Shown: positions 48,730 through 58,280, counted from the stretch's first letter. The stretch is DNA of 64,000 bases from Agrobacterium vitis (GCF_014926405.1 NZ_JACXXJ020000003.1:541001-605000); one strand, 5' to 3'. Translations and numbers: made by a program. Notes: generated by a model not told the origin, from the letters alone.

Positions 48730-49575
48730 ATGCAGGCGAGCCAAATCGACATCATTTCCTTTGGTCCCGAACACATCGACGGCGCATTTTTGCTATCGCA
48801 GCAAGCCCAATGGCCACATCGCCGGGAAGATTGGGCCTTTGTGCTGTCCTTGAGCAAGGGCTTTGTGGCGCTTGAAGGCAACCGCGTGGTGGGAACCGCC
48901 ATGGCGACGCTGTATGGCGAGACCTGCGCCACCATCAACATGGTGATTGTCGATGCCTCCATGCGCGGTCGCGGGCTTGGTCGTAAATTGATGGACATGG
49001 CCTTAAATGCCGCAGATGGGCGCGAATGCCGTCTGGTGGCAACGCAGGATGGTCTGCCCCTCTACGAAAAGCTTGGCTTTGTCGCCGCTGGTGAAATTAT
49101 CCAGCATCAAGGCATTGTCGAAGATGGCACTATCGCCAATTCTGCAATCTCCTGGGCTGATCAGGACGTGGCGCAAGAATTGGGCACCCTTGATGCGGCA
49201 GCCTTTGGCGCGGATCGGAGTGGTCTGCTGAGCAAGCTCGCGGAAACCGGCAAGTTTGCCATTCTCAGAGATGCTGGCCGCATCACCGGCTATATCGCCC
49301 TGCGTCCCTTTGGTCGCGGTGAAGTCGCGGGGCCGGTCGTGGCGGCCAATCAGGACGATGCAAAAGCCCTTCTGTCCTTTGTGTTCGCTGCAAGAACAGG
49401 ATCATTTCTGCGCGTTGACACAGCCGTTGCAACAGGCCTTGCGCCTTGGTTGACGCTGCAAGGCCTTGTTCACGTGGGCGGCGGCGTGCCGATGCGACGC
49501 AATGCGGCACAGATAGATCCGAATGAATCGGCTTCCGTTAAAACCTACGCACTCGCCAGCCAGGCCCTCGGCTGA
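48730..49575 (+). CDS. GNAT acetyltransferase with C-terminal Acetyltransf_18-like domain
   Basis: A 281-residue protein. The N-terminal GNAT domain shows the acetyl-CoA loop VIVDASMRGRGLGRKLMDMAL and LPLYEKLGFVAAGEI. The second half (FAILRDAGRITGYIALRPFGRGEVAGPVVAANQDDAKALL, then GLVHVGGGVPMRR) matches the extra domain of two-part GNAT proteins. AGGAAAG precedes the ATG. It lies 18 bases before the transaminase gene. An acetylation step opposite an ArgE-like deacetylase in one cluster could mean protection of an amine intermediate; this is inference. Confidence 0.82.
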   Translation: MQASQIDIISFGPEHIDGAFLLSQQAQWPHRREDWAFVLSLSKGFVALEGNRVVGTAMATLYGETCATINMVIVDASMRGRGLGRKLMDMALNAADGRECRLVATQDGLPLYEKLGFVAAGEIIQHQGIVEDGTIANSAISWADQDVAQELGTLDAAAFGADRSGLLSKLAETGKFAILRDAGRITGYIALRPFGRGEVAGPVVAANQDDAKALLSFVFAARTGSFLRVDTAVATGLAPWLTLQGLVHVGGGVPMRRNAAQIDPNESASVKTYALASQALG

Positions 49576-49593
49576 TTTTTTGGAGATCTGATA

Positions 49594-50967
49594 ATGTTGA
49601 GCAATTCTCTTCTTGAGTTGGACCGCGCCCATCTGGTGCATCCCGTTGCATCCTATCGCAGCCATGAAAAGGCAGGCGTGCGCGTTCTGAAATCGGCCAG
49701 CGGCGCAACCGTCACGGATTCCACCGGACGTCAACTGCTCGACGGCTTTGCCGGTCTGTGGTGCGTGAATGCCGGTTACGGCCAGGAAAGCATTATCGAG
49801 GCAGCAACCAAGCAGTTGCGGGAACTGCCTTACGCTACCGGCTATTTCAGCCTCGGCTCGGAACCCGCCATCCGGCTGGCTGCCGAACTGGCAGACCGGG
49901 CACCCGGCGATCTCAACCACGTCTATTTCACACTGGGCGGCTCAGACGCGATCGACAGCACCATCCGCTTCATCCGCTATTATTACCATTGCAAAGGCAC
50001 GCCGCAGAAGGACCAGTTTATCTCGGTGGAACAGGGCTATCATGGCTCATCCACGGTCGGCGCTGGCCTGACGGCTCTGCCGCTGTTCCACGCCGGATTC
50101 GGCCTGCCATTTGACTGGCAGCATAAAATTCCGTCGCACTACGCCTATCGCAACCCGGTCGGCAATGATCCCGCCGCCATTATCGCGTCATCCGTTGCAG
50201 CTTTGCGCAAGAAGGTCGAAGAACTGGGCAGTGAGCGCGTTGCTGCTTTCTATGTCGAGCCGATTCAAGGCTCCGGCGGTGTTCTGGTGCCGCCCGATGG
50301 CTGGCTGAAAGCCATGCGCGATGTCTGCTCTGAGCTGGATATTCTGTTTGTTGCCGATGAAGTCATCACCGGCTTTGGCCGCACCGGTCCCTTGTTTGCC
50401 TGTGCAGACGATGGCGTGGTGCCGGATCTGATGACCACTGCCAAGGGCCTCACCTCTGGCTATGTGCCGATGGGTGCGGTGTTCCTGTCCGATACAATCT
50501 ACAACACCATTGCCGATGGTGCCGGATCGGCCGCCATTGGCCACGGCTATACCTATTCCGCCCATCCGGTCAGTGCCGCTGTTGGCCTTGCCGTGCTGAA
50601 GCTTTATGAGGACGGCCTGCTGGAAAACGGTCGCAAAATGGGCGCACGTCTGATGGCTGGGCTGGAAAGCCTGAAAGACCATCCACTGGTGGGCGATGTG
50701 CGCGGTCGCGGCATGTTGGCCGCCATTGAAATGGTGGTGGACAAGGACAAGAAGACACCGCTGCCTGCCGCTGCGGCCCCCGCAACCCGGGTGTTTGAAC
50801 GCGCATGGGACAATGGCCTCGTCATCCGCGCCTTTGCCAATGGCATTCTGGGCTATGCGCCACCGCTGTGCTGCACGGAAAGCGAAATCGACGCCATCGT
50901 CGAGCGCACCAAAAACACTTTGGATCAAACGCTGGCCGACCCGGACGTTCGCTCCGCCATGGCATGA
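49594..50967 (+). CDS. Class-III PLP-dependent omega-aminotransferase
   Basis: A 457-residue class-III aminotransferase: GFAGLWCVNAGYG at the substrate entrance, YHGSSTVGAGLT, the PLP aspartate in LFVADEVITGFGRTG, the Schiff-base lysine in TTAKGLTSGYVPMGAV and YTYSAHPVSAAVGLAVL. The pattern is that of the SpuC/beta-alanine-pyruvate group, which transfers amino groups from putrescine, beta-alanine or similar omega-amines to pyruvate. GGAG precedes the ATG. In this cluster it provides a second route from a diamine or omega-amino acid to an aldehyde. Confidence 0.9.
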   Translation: MLSNSLLELDRAHLVHPVASYRSHEKAGVRVLKSASGATVTDSTGRQLLDGFAGLWCVNAGYGQESIIEAATKQLRELPYATGYFSLGSEPAIRLAAELADRAPGDLNHVYFTLGGSDAIDSTIRFIRYYYHCKGTPQKDQFISVEQGYHGSSTVGAGLTALPLFHAGFGLPFDWQHKIPSHYAYRNPVGNDPAAIIASSVAALRKKVEELGSERVAAFYVEPIQGSGGVLVPPDGWLKAMRDVCSELDILFVADEVITGFGRTGPLFACADDGVVPDLMTTAKGLTSGYVPMGAVFLSDTIYNTIADGAGSAAIGHGYTYSAHPVSAAVGLAVLKLYEDGLLENGRKMGARLMAGLESLKDHPLVGDVRGRGMLAAIEMVVDKDKKTPLPAAAAPATRVFERAWDNGLVIRAFANGILGYAPPLCCTESEIDAIVERTKNTLDQTLADPDVRSAMA

Positions 50968-51212
50968 GACAGCAGCGGGTCGGGCGAAATACTGCCGAAC
51001 GATCAGATTCAGAATTTTCTGCCGTCTTAAGATCGGCATTCGGGAAGAAACAGCCCGTAGCTCCTGTAATACTTCGGATGCGCCTCAGTAGAAAATGCCA
51101 GGGCGCATTCAAGATAAAAATAAAAGTTAAGCGAGGAAACCAAGGGATCGTGAGTGACAGGAACGGCATTTGCCGGGCCTGATGCATGAAGATGGACAAG
51201 CCAGAGGATGCA

Positions 51213-51932
51213 ATGATGGCAAAGGCCTTTGCGGATTTCAAATATCTCACCTTCGACGTGGTCGGCACGCTCATTGATTTTGAGAGCGGCATTACCCATT
51301 GCCTCGCTGAGATTGCCGCAGAGACAGGCGTGACGATGGATGGAGAACACGCTCTTTCGCTCTATCGTGCGGCCCGCTATGACGATGAAGCCTTGCTTTT
51401 TCCCGACGATCTTGCGCGGGTCTACCTAAAGATCGCCCCCGCCCTCGGCCTGCCGGTAGATGCGGCATTTGGCGAGCGCTTGCGTGGCTCCGTCACCGAT
51501 TGGAAGCCTTTTGCCGATAGCGTTGCCGCGCTGGCACAGCTGAAAACCTGCTACCGGCTGATTGCCATGACCAATGCGCAGCGCTGGGCCTTTGCGTATT
51601 TCGATGAAGCCTTGGGCGAGCCCTTTCATGCAGCCTTCACCACTGATGACACGGGCACCGAAAAGCCCGATCCAGCATTTTTCGAAACGGTCTTCGCTTT
51701 CGTTGAAAAGGAAGGCAACAGCCGCGCCGATATCCTGCATGTGGCGCAAAGCCAATATCACGACATCGGCATTTCACGGCAGCTTGGCCTGACCAATTGC
51801 TGGATCGAGCGACGCCATGCCCAAAAAGGCTATGGCGGCACGATCGAGCCGGAAACATTTGTGAAACCCGATTTTCACTTCACCTCCATGGCGGGACTTG
51901 CCGAGGCCATAGAGTTGGATCGCGCCGCCTGA
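51213..51932 (+). CDS. Second HAD-superfamily hydrolase, haloacid dehalogenase type II-like
   Basis: A 239-residue HAD hydrolase related to the one at 47747: nucleophile aspartate in LTFDVVGTLIDF, LIAMTNAQRWAF, lysine in TEKPDPAFFETVF, and HVAQSQYHDIG. ATG 51213 has GAGG upstream; an ATG at 51186 would add nine residues. It precedes the ABC importer by 82 bases and could belong to that transcript. The reason for two HADs of one class in a single cluster is unclear. Confidence 0.8.
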   Translation: MMAKAFADFKYLTFDVVGTLIDFESGITHCLAEIAAETGVTMDGEHALSLYRAARYDDEALLFPDDLARVYLKIAPALGLPVDAAFGERLRGSVTDWKPFADSVAALAQLKTCYRLIAMTNAQRWAFAYFDEALGEPFHAAFTTDDTGTEKPDPAFFETVFAFVEKEGNSRADILHVAQSQYHDIGISRQLGLTNCWIERRHAQKGYGGTIEPETFVKPDFHFTSMAGLAEAIELDRAA

Positions 51933-52014
51933 AGCCAACACACGATGACATCAGCATACAATGACGTGCCACCCAAAGGCCCGCAAAACAGTCAACAACA
52001 ATAAGGGGAATGTC

Positions 52015-53628
52015 ATGACAGACAAGCAGACAACAAACTGGACCGGCGCTGACGATGCCATGGTGGAGAACGCCATCCGCCGTGGTGCCACCCGCCGCGA
52101 ACTGATGCAGATGATGCTGGCTGGTGGCGTTGCCCTTACCGCCGCCGGCTCCATCATGGGTCGCGCCTCAAGCGCGCTCGCCGCAACACCGGTCAAGGGA
52201 GGTTCGTTGAAGGCCGCCGGCTATTCTGCGTCCAATGCCGATACGCTGGATCCGGCAAAGGCCTCGCTCTCCACCGACTATGTGCGCTGCTGCGCGCTTT
52301 ATAACCGCCTCACCATTCTCGACAAATCCGGCGCTCCGCAGATGGAGCTGGCAGACTCGGTTGAAAGCAAGGACGCCCAGGTCTGGACGATCAAGCTGAA
52401 AAGCGGCGTGACCTTCCACGACGGCAAGACGCTGACCGCAGACGACGTCGTCTATTCGCTGAAGCGCCATCTCGATCCGGCCACCGGCTCCAAGGTTGCC
52501 AAGATCGCCGCCCAGATGACCGGCATCAAGGCCGTCGACAAGCAGACCGTGGAAATCTCGCTCTCGCATGCCAATGCCGACCTGCCGTCCATTCTCGCCA
52601 TCCATCAGTTCATGATCGTTGCCGATGGCACCACGGATTTCTCCAAGGGCAATGGCACCGGTGCCTTCGTTCTCGAAAAATTCGAGCCCGGCGTCCGCTC
52701 GATTATGAAGCGCAATGGCAATTACTGGAAAGCTGGCGGCCCGAATGTCGACAGTTTCGAATTCTTCGCCATCAGCGAGGACAATGCCCGTGTCAACGCG
52801 CTCCTGTCGGGTGACATCCAGCTGGCCGCCTCCATCAATCCGCGCTCCATGCGTCTGGTCGATACCCAGGACGGCTTCGTGCTGTCGAAGACGACATCGG
52901 GCAATTACACCAATCTCAACATGCGCATGGATATGGCGCCGGGCAACAAGAAAGATTTCATTGATGGCATGAAGCTGATCGTTAACAGGGAGCAGATCGT
53001 CAAATCCGCATTGCGTGGGCTGGGCGAAGTCGGCAACGACCAGCCGCTGTCGTCTGCCAGCTTCTATCATAATGCCGACCTGAAGCCGAAGGCATTCGAT
53101 CCCGACAAGGCAAAATTCCATTTCCAGAAGGCAGGCGTGCTTGGCCAGTCCATCCCGGTTATCGCATCAGAAGCCGCAAGCTCTTCGATAGACATGGCGA
53201 TGATTATCCAGGCATCAGCGGCAGAAATCGGCATGAAGCTCGATGTCCAGCGCGTACCCTCCGATGGTTATTGGGACAAATACTGGCTGAAGGCACCGGT
53301 CCATTTCGGCAATATCAATCCGCGTCCGACGCCGGACATCCTGTTTTCGCTGCTTTACTCTTCCGACGCGCCGTGGAACGAAAGCCAGTACAAGTCGCCG
53401 AAATTCGACAAGATGCTGCTTGAGGCCCGTGGCCTGCTGGACCAGGCCAAGCGCAAGGAAATCTATGGCGAGATGCAGGTGATGATCGCGGAGGAAGCAG
53501 CGACGGTCATTCCCGCCTATATTTCCAACGTCGATGCTATCACGGCCAAGCTGAAAGGGCTTGAACCCAGCCCGCTGGGTGGCATGATGGGTTATGCCTT
53601 CGCCGAATATGTCTGGCTGGAAGCCTGA
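52015..53628 (+). CDS. ABC transporter substrate-binding protein, family 5, probable Tat signal
   Basis: A 537-residue family-5 (dipeptide/nickel/opine-type) binding protein. The N-terminus has RRGATRRELMQMMLAGGVALTAAGS, with an arginine pair before a hydrophobic stretch, suggesting Tat export of a folded protein. Then come LKAAGYSASNADTLDPAKAS, SGVTFHDGKTLTADDVVYSLKRHLDP and ANADLPSILAIHQF. AAGGGGAA precedes ATG 52015. It starts a complete importer (two permeases, fused ATPase) directly after the amine-catabolism genes, so its ligand is probably that pathway's substrate. Confidence 0.9.
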   Translation: MTDKQTTNWTGADDAMVENAIRRGATRRELMQMMLAGGVALTAAGSIMGRASSALAATPVKGGSLKAAGYSASNADTLDPAKASLSTDYVRCCALYNRLTILDKSGAPQMELADSVESKDAQVWTIKLKSGVTFHDGKTLTADDVVYSLKRHLDPATGSKVAKIAAQMTGIKAVDKQTVEISLSHANADLPSILAIHQFMIVADGTTDFSKGNGTGAFVLEKFEPGVRSIMKRNGNYWKAGGPNVDSFEFFAISEDNARVNALLSGDIQLAASINPRSMRLVDTQDGFVLSKTTSGNYTNLNMRMDMAPGNKKDFIDGMKLIVNREQIVKSALRGLGEVGNDQPLSSASFYHNADLKPKAFDPDKAKFHFQKAGVLGQSIPVIASEAASSSIDMAMIIQASAAEIGMKLDVQRVPSDGYWDKYWLKAPVHFGNINPRPTPDILFSLLYSSDAPWNESQYKSPKFDKMLLEARGLLDQAKRKEIYGEMQVMIAEEAATVIPAYISNVDAITAKLKGLEPSPLGGMMGYAFAEYVWLEA

Positions 53629-53808
53629 TACCAGTTCGGCAGACCCTCTACGAGCAGGCCTTGGCAAATAGCTTTGGATCGATGCATGCTTTATCCAGCG
53701 CATCGCGGCAAAACCGTTTGCCAGCCTGGCGGCACATTATCACGGTCAGCCGCATTCCGATCACCCGAAGTGATTGCCGAAGATTGATCGCCCTAACCAA
53801 GCTGGAGC

Positions 53809-54765
53809 ATGTGCGTGAACGCCCGAGCCTTTTCCCTTGTTGTCAACAGGCTGATGATCGCCCTGATCACATTGATCATCGTGTCGCTGGCCGTTTTCAT
53901 GGCGACTGCGCTCTTGCCAGGCGATACGGCAACCATGCTGCTCGGTCAGGCCGCGACACCTGAAGCCGTTGAGGGCCTGCGCCAGGCCATGCATCTCAAC
54001 GATCCGGCAATTCTGCGTTTCCTGCGTTGGGCAACGGGCTTGTTGCAAGGCGATCTCGGCACCTCCTACGCCAATAACATGCCAATTGCTGAGCTGATTT
54101 CCGGCCGTCTGGTCAATTCCATGAAGCTTGCCGGCATTACCGCCCTCCTGGCTGTTCCCATCGCACTGACGCTGGGGATTACCTCGGCCATGCTGCGCGG
54201 CTCTCTCTATGACCGCTGCGTCACCGTGGTGACCATTGGGGTGATTTCCGTGCCGGAATTCATGATTGCCACCTCCGCCGTTCTACTGTTTGCGGTCTAT
54301 CTGAAATGGCTGCCAGCACTGTCCTTTGCCAATGAGGTTCACAGTTTTGCTGGCCTGGTGCGTGTCTATGCCATGCCCGTCATCACCCTGACCTTCGGCG
54401 TTTCAGCCCAGATGATCCGCATGACCCGGGCAGCGGTGATCGAAACCCTCGATACGCCCTATGTGGAAATGGCGTTGCTGAAAGGCGCCTCACGCCGCCG
54501 CATCGTGCTGCGCCATGCGTTGCCCAATGCGCTGGGGCCAATCGTCAATGCCATGGCGCTATCACTGTCCTATCTGATTGGCGGGGTCATTATCGTCGAG
54601 ACGATCTTCAACTATCCCGGCATTGCCAAGCTGATGGTCGATGCCGTCGCCACCCGTGACCTGCCGCTGATCCAGAGCTGCGCCATGATCTTCTGCGTCG
54701 GCTATCTCGTGCTGATCACCATTGCCGATATCGTTTCCATTCTCTCCAATCCGAGGCTGCGATGA
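53809..54765 (+). CDS. ABC transporter permease (DppB-like)
   Basis: A 318-residue permease with the DppB layout: an N-terminal span (RLMIALITLIIVSLAVFMATALLPGD), periplasmic loop, and five further spans with coupling loop YVEMALLKGASRRRIVLRHALPNALGP. ATG 53809 has GGAG just upstream; GTG two codons later is possible. The 180-base gap after the binding protein gene contains no gene and only a weak dyad (ATCACCCGAAGTGAT), perhaps reducing expression of the membrane part. It overlaps the next permease gene by four bases. Confidence 0.9.
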   Translation: MCVNARAFSLVVNRLMIALITLIIVSLAVFMATALLPGDTATMLLGQAATPEAVEGLRQAMHLNDPAILRFLRWATGLLQGDLGTSYANNMPIAELISGRLVNSMKLAGITALLAVPIALTLGITSAMLRGSLYDRCVTVVTIGVISVPEFMIATSAVLLFAVYLKWLPALSFANEVHSFAGLVRVYAMPVITLTFGVSAQMIRMTRAAVIETLDTPYVEMALLKGASRRRIVLRHALPNALGPIVNAMALSLSYLIGGVIIVETIFNYPGIAKLMVDAVATRDLPLIQSCAMIFCVGYLVLITIADIVSILSNPRLR

Positions 54766-55652
54766 CTATGACGCCACTAAACGGGACGCCATCGAACGCG
54801 ACGCCATCAACAGCACCAATCGCTCGCAGACGCTGGTCATTCGGCTATCGCATCAATGCCGTTGGCATTGCTGGCCTCACTGTCATCAGCGCTTGGGCGC
54901 TGGTGGCGATATTCGCGCCCCTGCTCATCCCGCATCCAGTCGGTGAGATCGTCGATTTCGACTATTTCGGGCCGATGAGCAACACGCTTTGGCTGGGCTC
55001 CGATTATCTCGGTCGGGACATGCTGTCGCGCATCATCATGGGTGCGCGCTACACGGTCGGCATTTCGCTGGCCGCCGTTACCGTCGCCTGTTTTTCCGGC
55101 GTTGTGCTTGGCATGATCGCCGCCGTCGCCGGTGGCTGGATCGATACCGTGCTCAGCCGCTTTCTCGATGCGATGAACTCCATTCCCAGCAAGCTCTTCG
55201 GTCTGGTGGTGGTCGCTGCCGTCGGATCGTCGATCCCGGTTCTGGTCATGACCCTGTCGGTGATCTACACGCCCGGCGCCTATCGCTTTGCCCGGGCGCT
55301 TGCCGTCAACATCAATGCCATGGATTTCATAAGCGTCGCACGCATCCGGGGCGAGACTATTTTCTACATCATCCGCTCTGAAATTCTGCCGAATATTACC
55401 GGACCGGTGCTGGCGGATTTTGGGCTGCGCTTTGTCTTCATCGTGTTGCTGCTCTCAGGGCTTTCGTTTCTGGGGCTCGGCGTCCAGCCGCCCAATGCCG
55501 ATTGGGGCGCATTGGTGCGCGAAAATATCGGCGGCCTGCCTTTTGCGGCACCAGCGGTGATTTTCCCGTCGCTGGCCATTGCCAGCCTGACAATCAGCGT
55601 CAACATGCTGATCGATAATCTTCCCCGCAAGATCCGCGACAGGAGTGCATGA
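54762..55652 (+). CDS. ABC transporter permease (DppC-like)
   Basis: A 296-residue permease: LGSDYLGRDMLSRIIMGARYTVGIS and the coupling loop MDFISVARIRGETIFYIIRSEILPNI identify the DppC class. The first 20 residues are a threonine/proline-rich low-complexity stretch (PLNGTPSNATPSTAPI) encoded by short near-repeats, so translation may begin later in some relatives. It pairs with the preceding permease and overlaps the ATPase gene by four bases. Confidence 0.9.
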   Translation: MTMTPLNGTPSNATPSTAPIARRRWSFGYRINAVGIAGLTVISAWALVAIFAPLLIPHPVGEIVDFDYFGPMSNTLWLGSDYLGRDMLSRIIMGARYTVGISLAAVTVACFSGVVLGMIAAVAGGWIDTVLSRFLDAMNSIPSKLFGLVVVAAVGSSIPVLVMTLSVIYTPGAYRFARALAVNINAMDFISVARIRGETIFYIIRSEILPNITGPVLADFGLRFVFIVLLLSGLSFLGLGVQPPNADWGALVRENIGGLPFAAPAVIFPSLAIASLTISVNMLIDNLPRKIRDRSA

Positions 55653-57310
55653 TGGCAAACCTCGTGGAAATCCGCGACCTGAAGGTCCAGGCCACCACCG
55701 ATTCCGGCCGCAAGGTCGAGATTATCAAGGGCATCAGCCTGGACATACCGGAGGGCGAAATCGCTGCCTTGATCGGCGAGAGCGGCTCTGGAAAAACCAC
55801 CATCGCCTTGACCTTGATGGGCCATACCCGCCCCGGATGCCGTATAACCGGCGGCACGATCAGTGTCGCGGGCAAGGATATGGCCGCACTTTCCGAGCGC
55901 GATCGCGCCAGTATTCGCGGCACCGATGTCGCTTATGTGCCGCAATCAGCGGCGGCGGCTTTCAATCCGGCCATCCGGATCATGGATCAGGTGATCGAGG
56001 TCACCCGCATTCACGACCTGATGTCGAAGGAAGAAGCCCGCACCCGCGCCGTGGCGCTGTTTCGGGCGCTGTCGCTGCCCAATCCCGAAACGATTGGCAC
56101 ACGCTATCCGCATCAGGTCTCCGGCGGACAGTTACAGCGTCTATCAGCGGCCATGGCGCTGATCGGAGACCCGAAACTGGTGATTTTCGACGAGCCGACC
56201 ACGGCGCTTGACGTGACGACGCAAATCGAAGTGCTGCGCGCCTTCAAGTCGGTGATGCGCAAGGACGGCATCTCCGGGGTCTATGTCTCCCATGATCTGG
56301 CCGTCGTTGCACAGATTGCCGATCGTATTATCGTGCTCAAGGGTGGCGAAGTGCAGGAAACCGGCACCACCGCCGAGCTGCTGGCCGATGCGCAACATCC
56401 CTATACCCGTGAACTTCTGTCTGCCTTTGAACCCAAGCCCCGCACAACACCGCTTGCCGAAGACAAGAGCGTCAAGCCCCTGCTGGAAATCGAAAACCTG
56501 ATTGCTGGCTATGGCGACCTGCAAGCGGATGGTCTGCCTCTCGTTCAGGCGGTGCAGTCCGTCAGCCTGACGGTGCGCAATGGCCGCAACCTCGGCATTA
56601 TCGGCGAATCCGGCTGCGGTAAATCCACCTTAGCGCGCAGCATTGCCGGCCTCCTGCCATTGGCGGCGGGCCATATCATTTTCAATGGCCGTGAACTGGG
56701 CCGCCATGCCCGCGACCGCACCCGCAATCAGCTGCGCGAAATGCAGATCGTCTTCCAATCCGCCGACACGGCACTGAACCCGGCGAAATCCATTGAGGAC
56801 ATCCTCGGTCGCCCGCTGACCTTTTACCATGGAATGAAGGGCAAGGCGCGCGATGCCCGCATCAACCAATTGCTCGACATGGTGCATCTGCCACAATCGC
56901 TTCGCCAACGCCGCCCATCGGAACTGTCTGGCGGCCAGAAGCAGCGGGTCAATTTCGCCCGTGCGCTGGCAGCGGAACCAAAGCTGATCCTGTGCGACGA
57001 AATCACCTCGGCGCTCGACACCGTGGTCGCCGCCGCGGTCATCGAGCTTTTGAAGGAATTGCAGCGCGAACTTGGCCTGTCCTACATTTTCATCAGCCAC
57101 GATCTTTCGGTGGTGGAAGCGATCTGCGACGAGATCGTGGTGATGTATGCGGGGAAAAAGGTCGAGCAAATCTCGCCGCAACAGCTTGCCGCCCCGCAAC
57201 ATCCCTATTCGAAACTGCTGTTTTCCTCAGTTCCGAAACTCGACCCGACCTGGCTCGATACGCTGCAACAGGACCCGGAACTGGTCAGGACCTACCGCAT
57301 CAATCCGTGA
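55649..57310 (+). CDS. ABC transporter ATPase, two fused domains
   Basis: A 553-residue protein with both ATPase halves. First: [12 protein letters not shown], signature VSGGQLQRLS and Walker [13 protein letters not shown]. Second from about residue 275: GESGCGKSTLAR, signature LSGGQKQRVN and Walker B LILCDEITSALD, where isoleucine replaces the usual proline after the catalytic glutamate. Both halves keep the switch histidine (VSHDLAV, ISHDLSV). It completes the importer of the amine cluster. The stop is followed by a convergent GntR gene. Confidence 0.93.
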   Translation: MMANLVEIRDLKVQATTDSGRKVEIIKGISLDIPEGEIAALIGESGSGKTTIALTLMGHTRPGCRITGGTISVAGKDMAALSERDRASIRGTDVAYVPQSAAAAFNPAIRIMDQVIEVTRIHDLMSKEEARTRAVALFRALSLPNPETIGTRYPHQVSGGQLQRLSAAMALIGDPKLVIFDEPTTALDVTTQIEVLRAFKSVMRKDGISGVYVSHDLAVVAQIADRIIVLKGGEVQETGTTAELLADAQHPYTRELLSAFEPKPRTTPLAEDKSVKPLLEIENLIAGYGDLQADGLPLVQAVQSVSLTVRNGRNLGIIGESGCGKSTLARSIAGLLPLAAGHIIFNGRELGRHARDRTRNQLREMQIVFQSADTALNPAKSIEDILGRPLTFYHGMKGKARDARINQLLDMVHLPQSLRQRRPSELSGGQKQRVNFARALAAEPKLILCDEITSALDTVVAAAVIELLKELQRELGLSYIFISHDLSVVEAICDEIVVMYAGKKVEQISPQQLAAPQHPYSKLLFSSVPKLDPTWLDTLQQDPELVRTYRINP

Positions 57311-57328
57311 GGCCTCGATTTCGAGACC

Positions 57329-58012
57329 TCAATCCCTGCCAACCGTATGCTGGGTCAATGTGCTGCTGGCATCACCGACAATTTCGACATGGCGATAGGC
57401 CGCTTCGGCGGCAGCAGTCTTTTCACCGCGCAGGATGGCATTGACGATGGCCTCATGCTCCTGAAAGGACAGTGACAAGCGGCCCGTCAAGCGAAACTGG
57501 GCGCGCCGAAACGGTGCCAGCCGCGAGCGGGTTTGCGTCACCAGTTCCAGAATATGCTGGTTATGAGCGCCCTGATAGATCCGGTTGTGAAACTCAATAT
57601 TATAGGCGGAATAGTCCTCCGTCTGTCCCGCCTGGACGATGCGGATTGATGAGCGGTGCATCCCCTCCAGCGCCCGGCGCTCGTCCAACGTCATGCGCTC
57701 TGCTGCAAGCCTGGCGCACATCCCTTCAAGCTCCGCCATGGCCTCGAACATAGAGGTCAGGAACCCGCCGGTGACGTTGGTAACGACAGCGCTCTTGTTC
57801 GGCTTACGCTCCACCAGCCCCATGGCACATAATTGCCGCAGCGCTTCGCGCACCGGCGTGCGCGACACCTCGAACCGCGTGGCAAGCGATCCTTCATCCA
57901 GTTTATCATCCGGCTGCAAATCACCGACGATAATCAGGTCGGCAATGGCGCGTACCAATTGTTCGACCGTATTGCCGGCACGAACAAGTTCGCGCACCCT
58001 CGGCTGATTCAT
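57329..58012 (-). CDS. GntR-family regulator (FCD domain)
   Basis: A 227-residue regulator with the winged helix VEQLVRAIADLIIVGDLQPDDKLDEGSLATRFEVSRTPVREALRQLCAMGLVERKPNKSAVV and a C-terminal FCD helical ligand domain with metal-site-like histidines (IEFHNRIYQGAHN, AYRHVEIVG). It is divergent from the BMP-type transporter and biuret/cyanurate genes and shares a 344-base control region with repeated TGCATACA sites. It probably represses that operon in the absence of substrate. Confidence 0.87.
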   Translation of the reverse strand: MNQPRVRELVRAGNTVEQLVRAIADLIIVGDLQPDDKLDEGSLATRFEVSRTPVREALRQLCAMGLVERKPNKSAVVTNVTGGFLTSMFEAMAELEGMCARLAAERMTLDERRALEGMHRSSIRIVQAGQTEDYSAYNIEFHNRIYQGAHNQHILELVTQTRSRLAPFRRAQFRLTGRLSLSFQEHEAIVNAILRGEKTAAAEAAYRHVEIVGDASSTLTQHTVGRD

Positions 58013-58037
58013 TGAGATTTCCCAGTTTCATTATCGT

Positions 58038-58055
58038 TTGTATGCAGTTTTAAAA
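58038..58055. promoter_or_regulatory. Left copy of a 16-bp inverted repeat, GntR side
   Basis: GTATGCAGTTTTAAAA at 58040-58055 is the inverted partner (15 of 16 bases) of 58204-58219. The motif TTGTATGCA begins at 58038. It lies 26-43 bases upstream of the GntR ATG, a suitable place for autoregulation. Confidence 0.6.
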
Positions 58056-58203
58056 ATCGCTTGTTTTGGCAAATTAACCCACGGCTCGACTGATATCAAA
58101 GCACGATTTTCACAAAAATACACAACTTTCCTGCGAGGCCATGGACTTTTCCCTGAAGGATTTAGCAAATTTAATAGTCGCGCTCAAAAAATATTCATCT
58201 GAA

Positions 58204-58227
58204 TTTTAAAAGTGCATACAGATGCAC
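58204..58227. promoter_or_regulatory. Right copy of the 16-bp inverted repeat with perfect dyad
   Basis: TTTTAAAAGTGCATAC (58204-58219) mirrors 58040-58055. Overlapping it, GTGCATACAGATGCAC (58212-58227) is a perfect dyad with 6-base arms and a 4-base centre. It is the best single candidate operator for the GntR regulator and lies upstream of the sigma-54 promoter. Two distant matching sites would allow looping over about 150 bases. Confidence 0.6.
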
Positions 58228-58280
58228 GGGCGGCAACCAGATACAGCCCAGAAACTCCTTTCAAGCATAGCCCACAGATC

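Noticed and set aside
48286..48774. Open frame of 162 codons spanning the HAD start and intergenic region on the minus strand
   Set aside because: It overlaps the HAD gene out of frame and resembles no protein family; the region is better read as divergent promoters.
58080..58204. NtrC binding site upstream of the sigma-54 promoter
   Set aside because: Looked for TGCACC-N5-GGTGCA type dyads; the only strong dyad (58212-58227) has its half sites in the opposite arrangement and fits the GntR repeat better.
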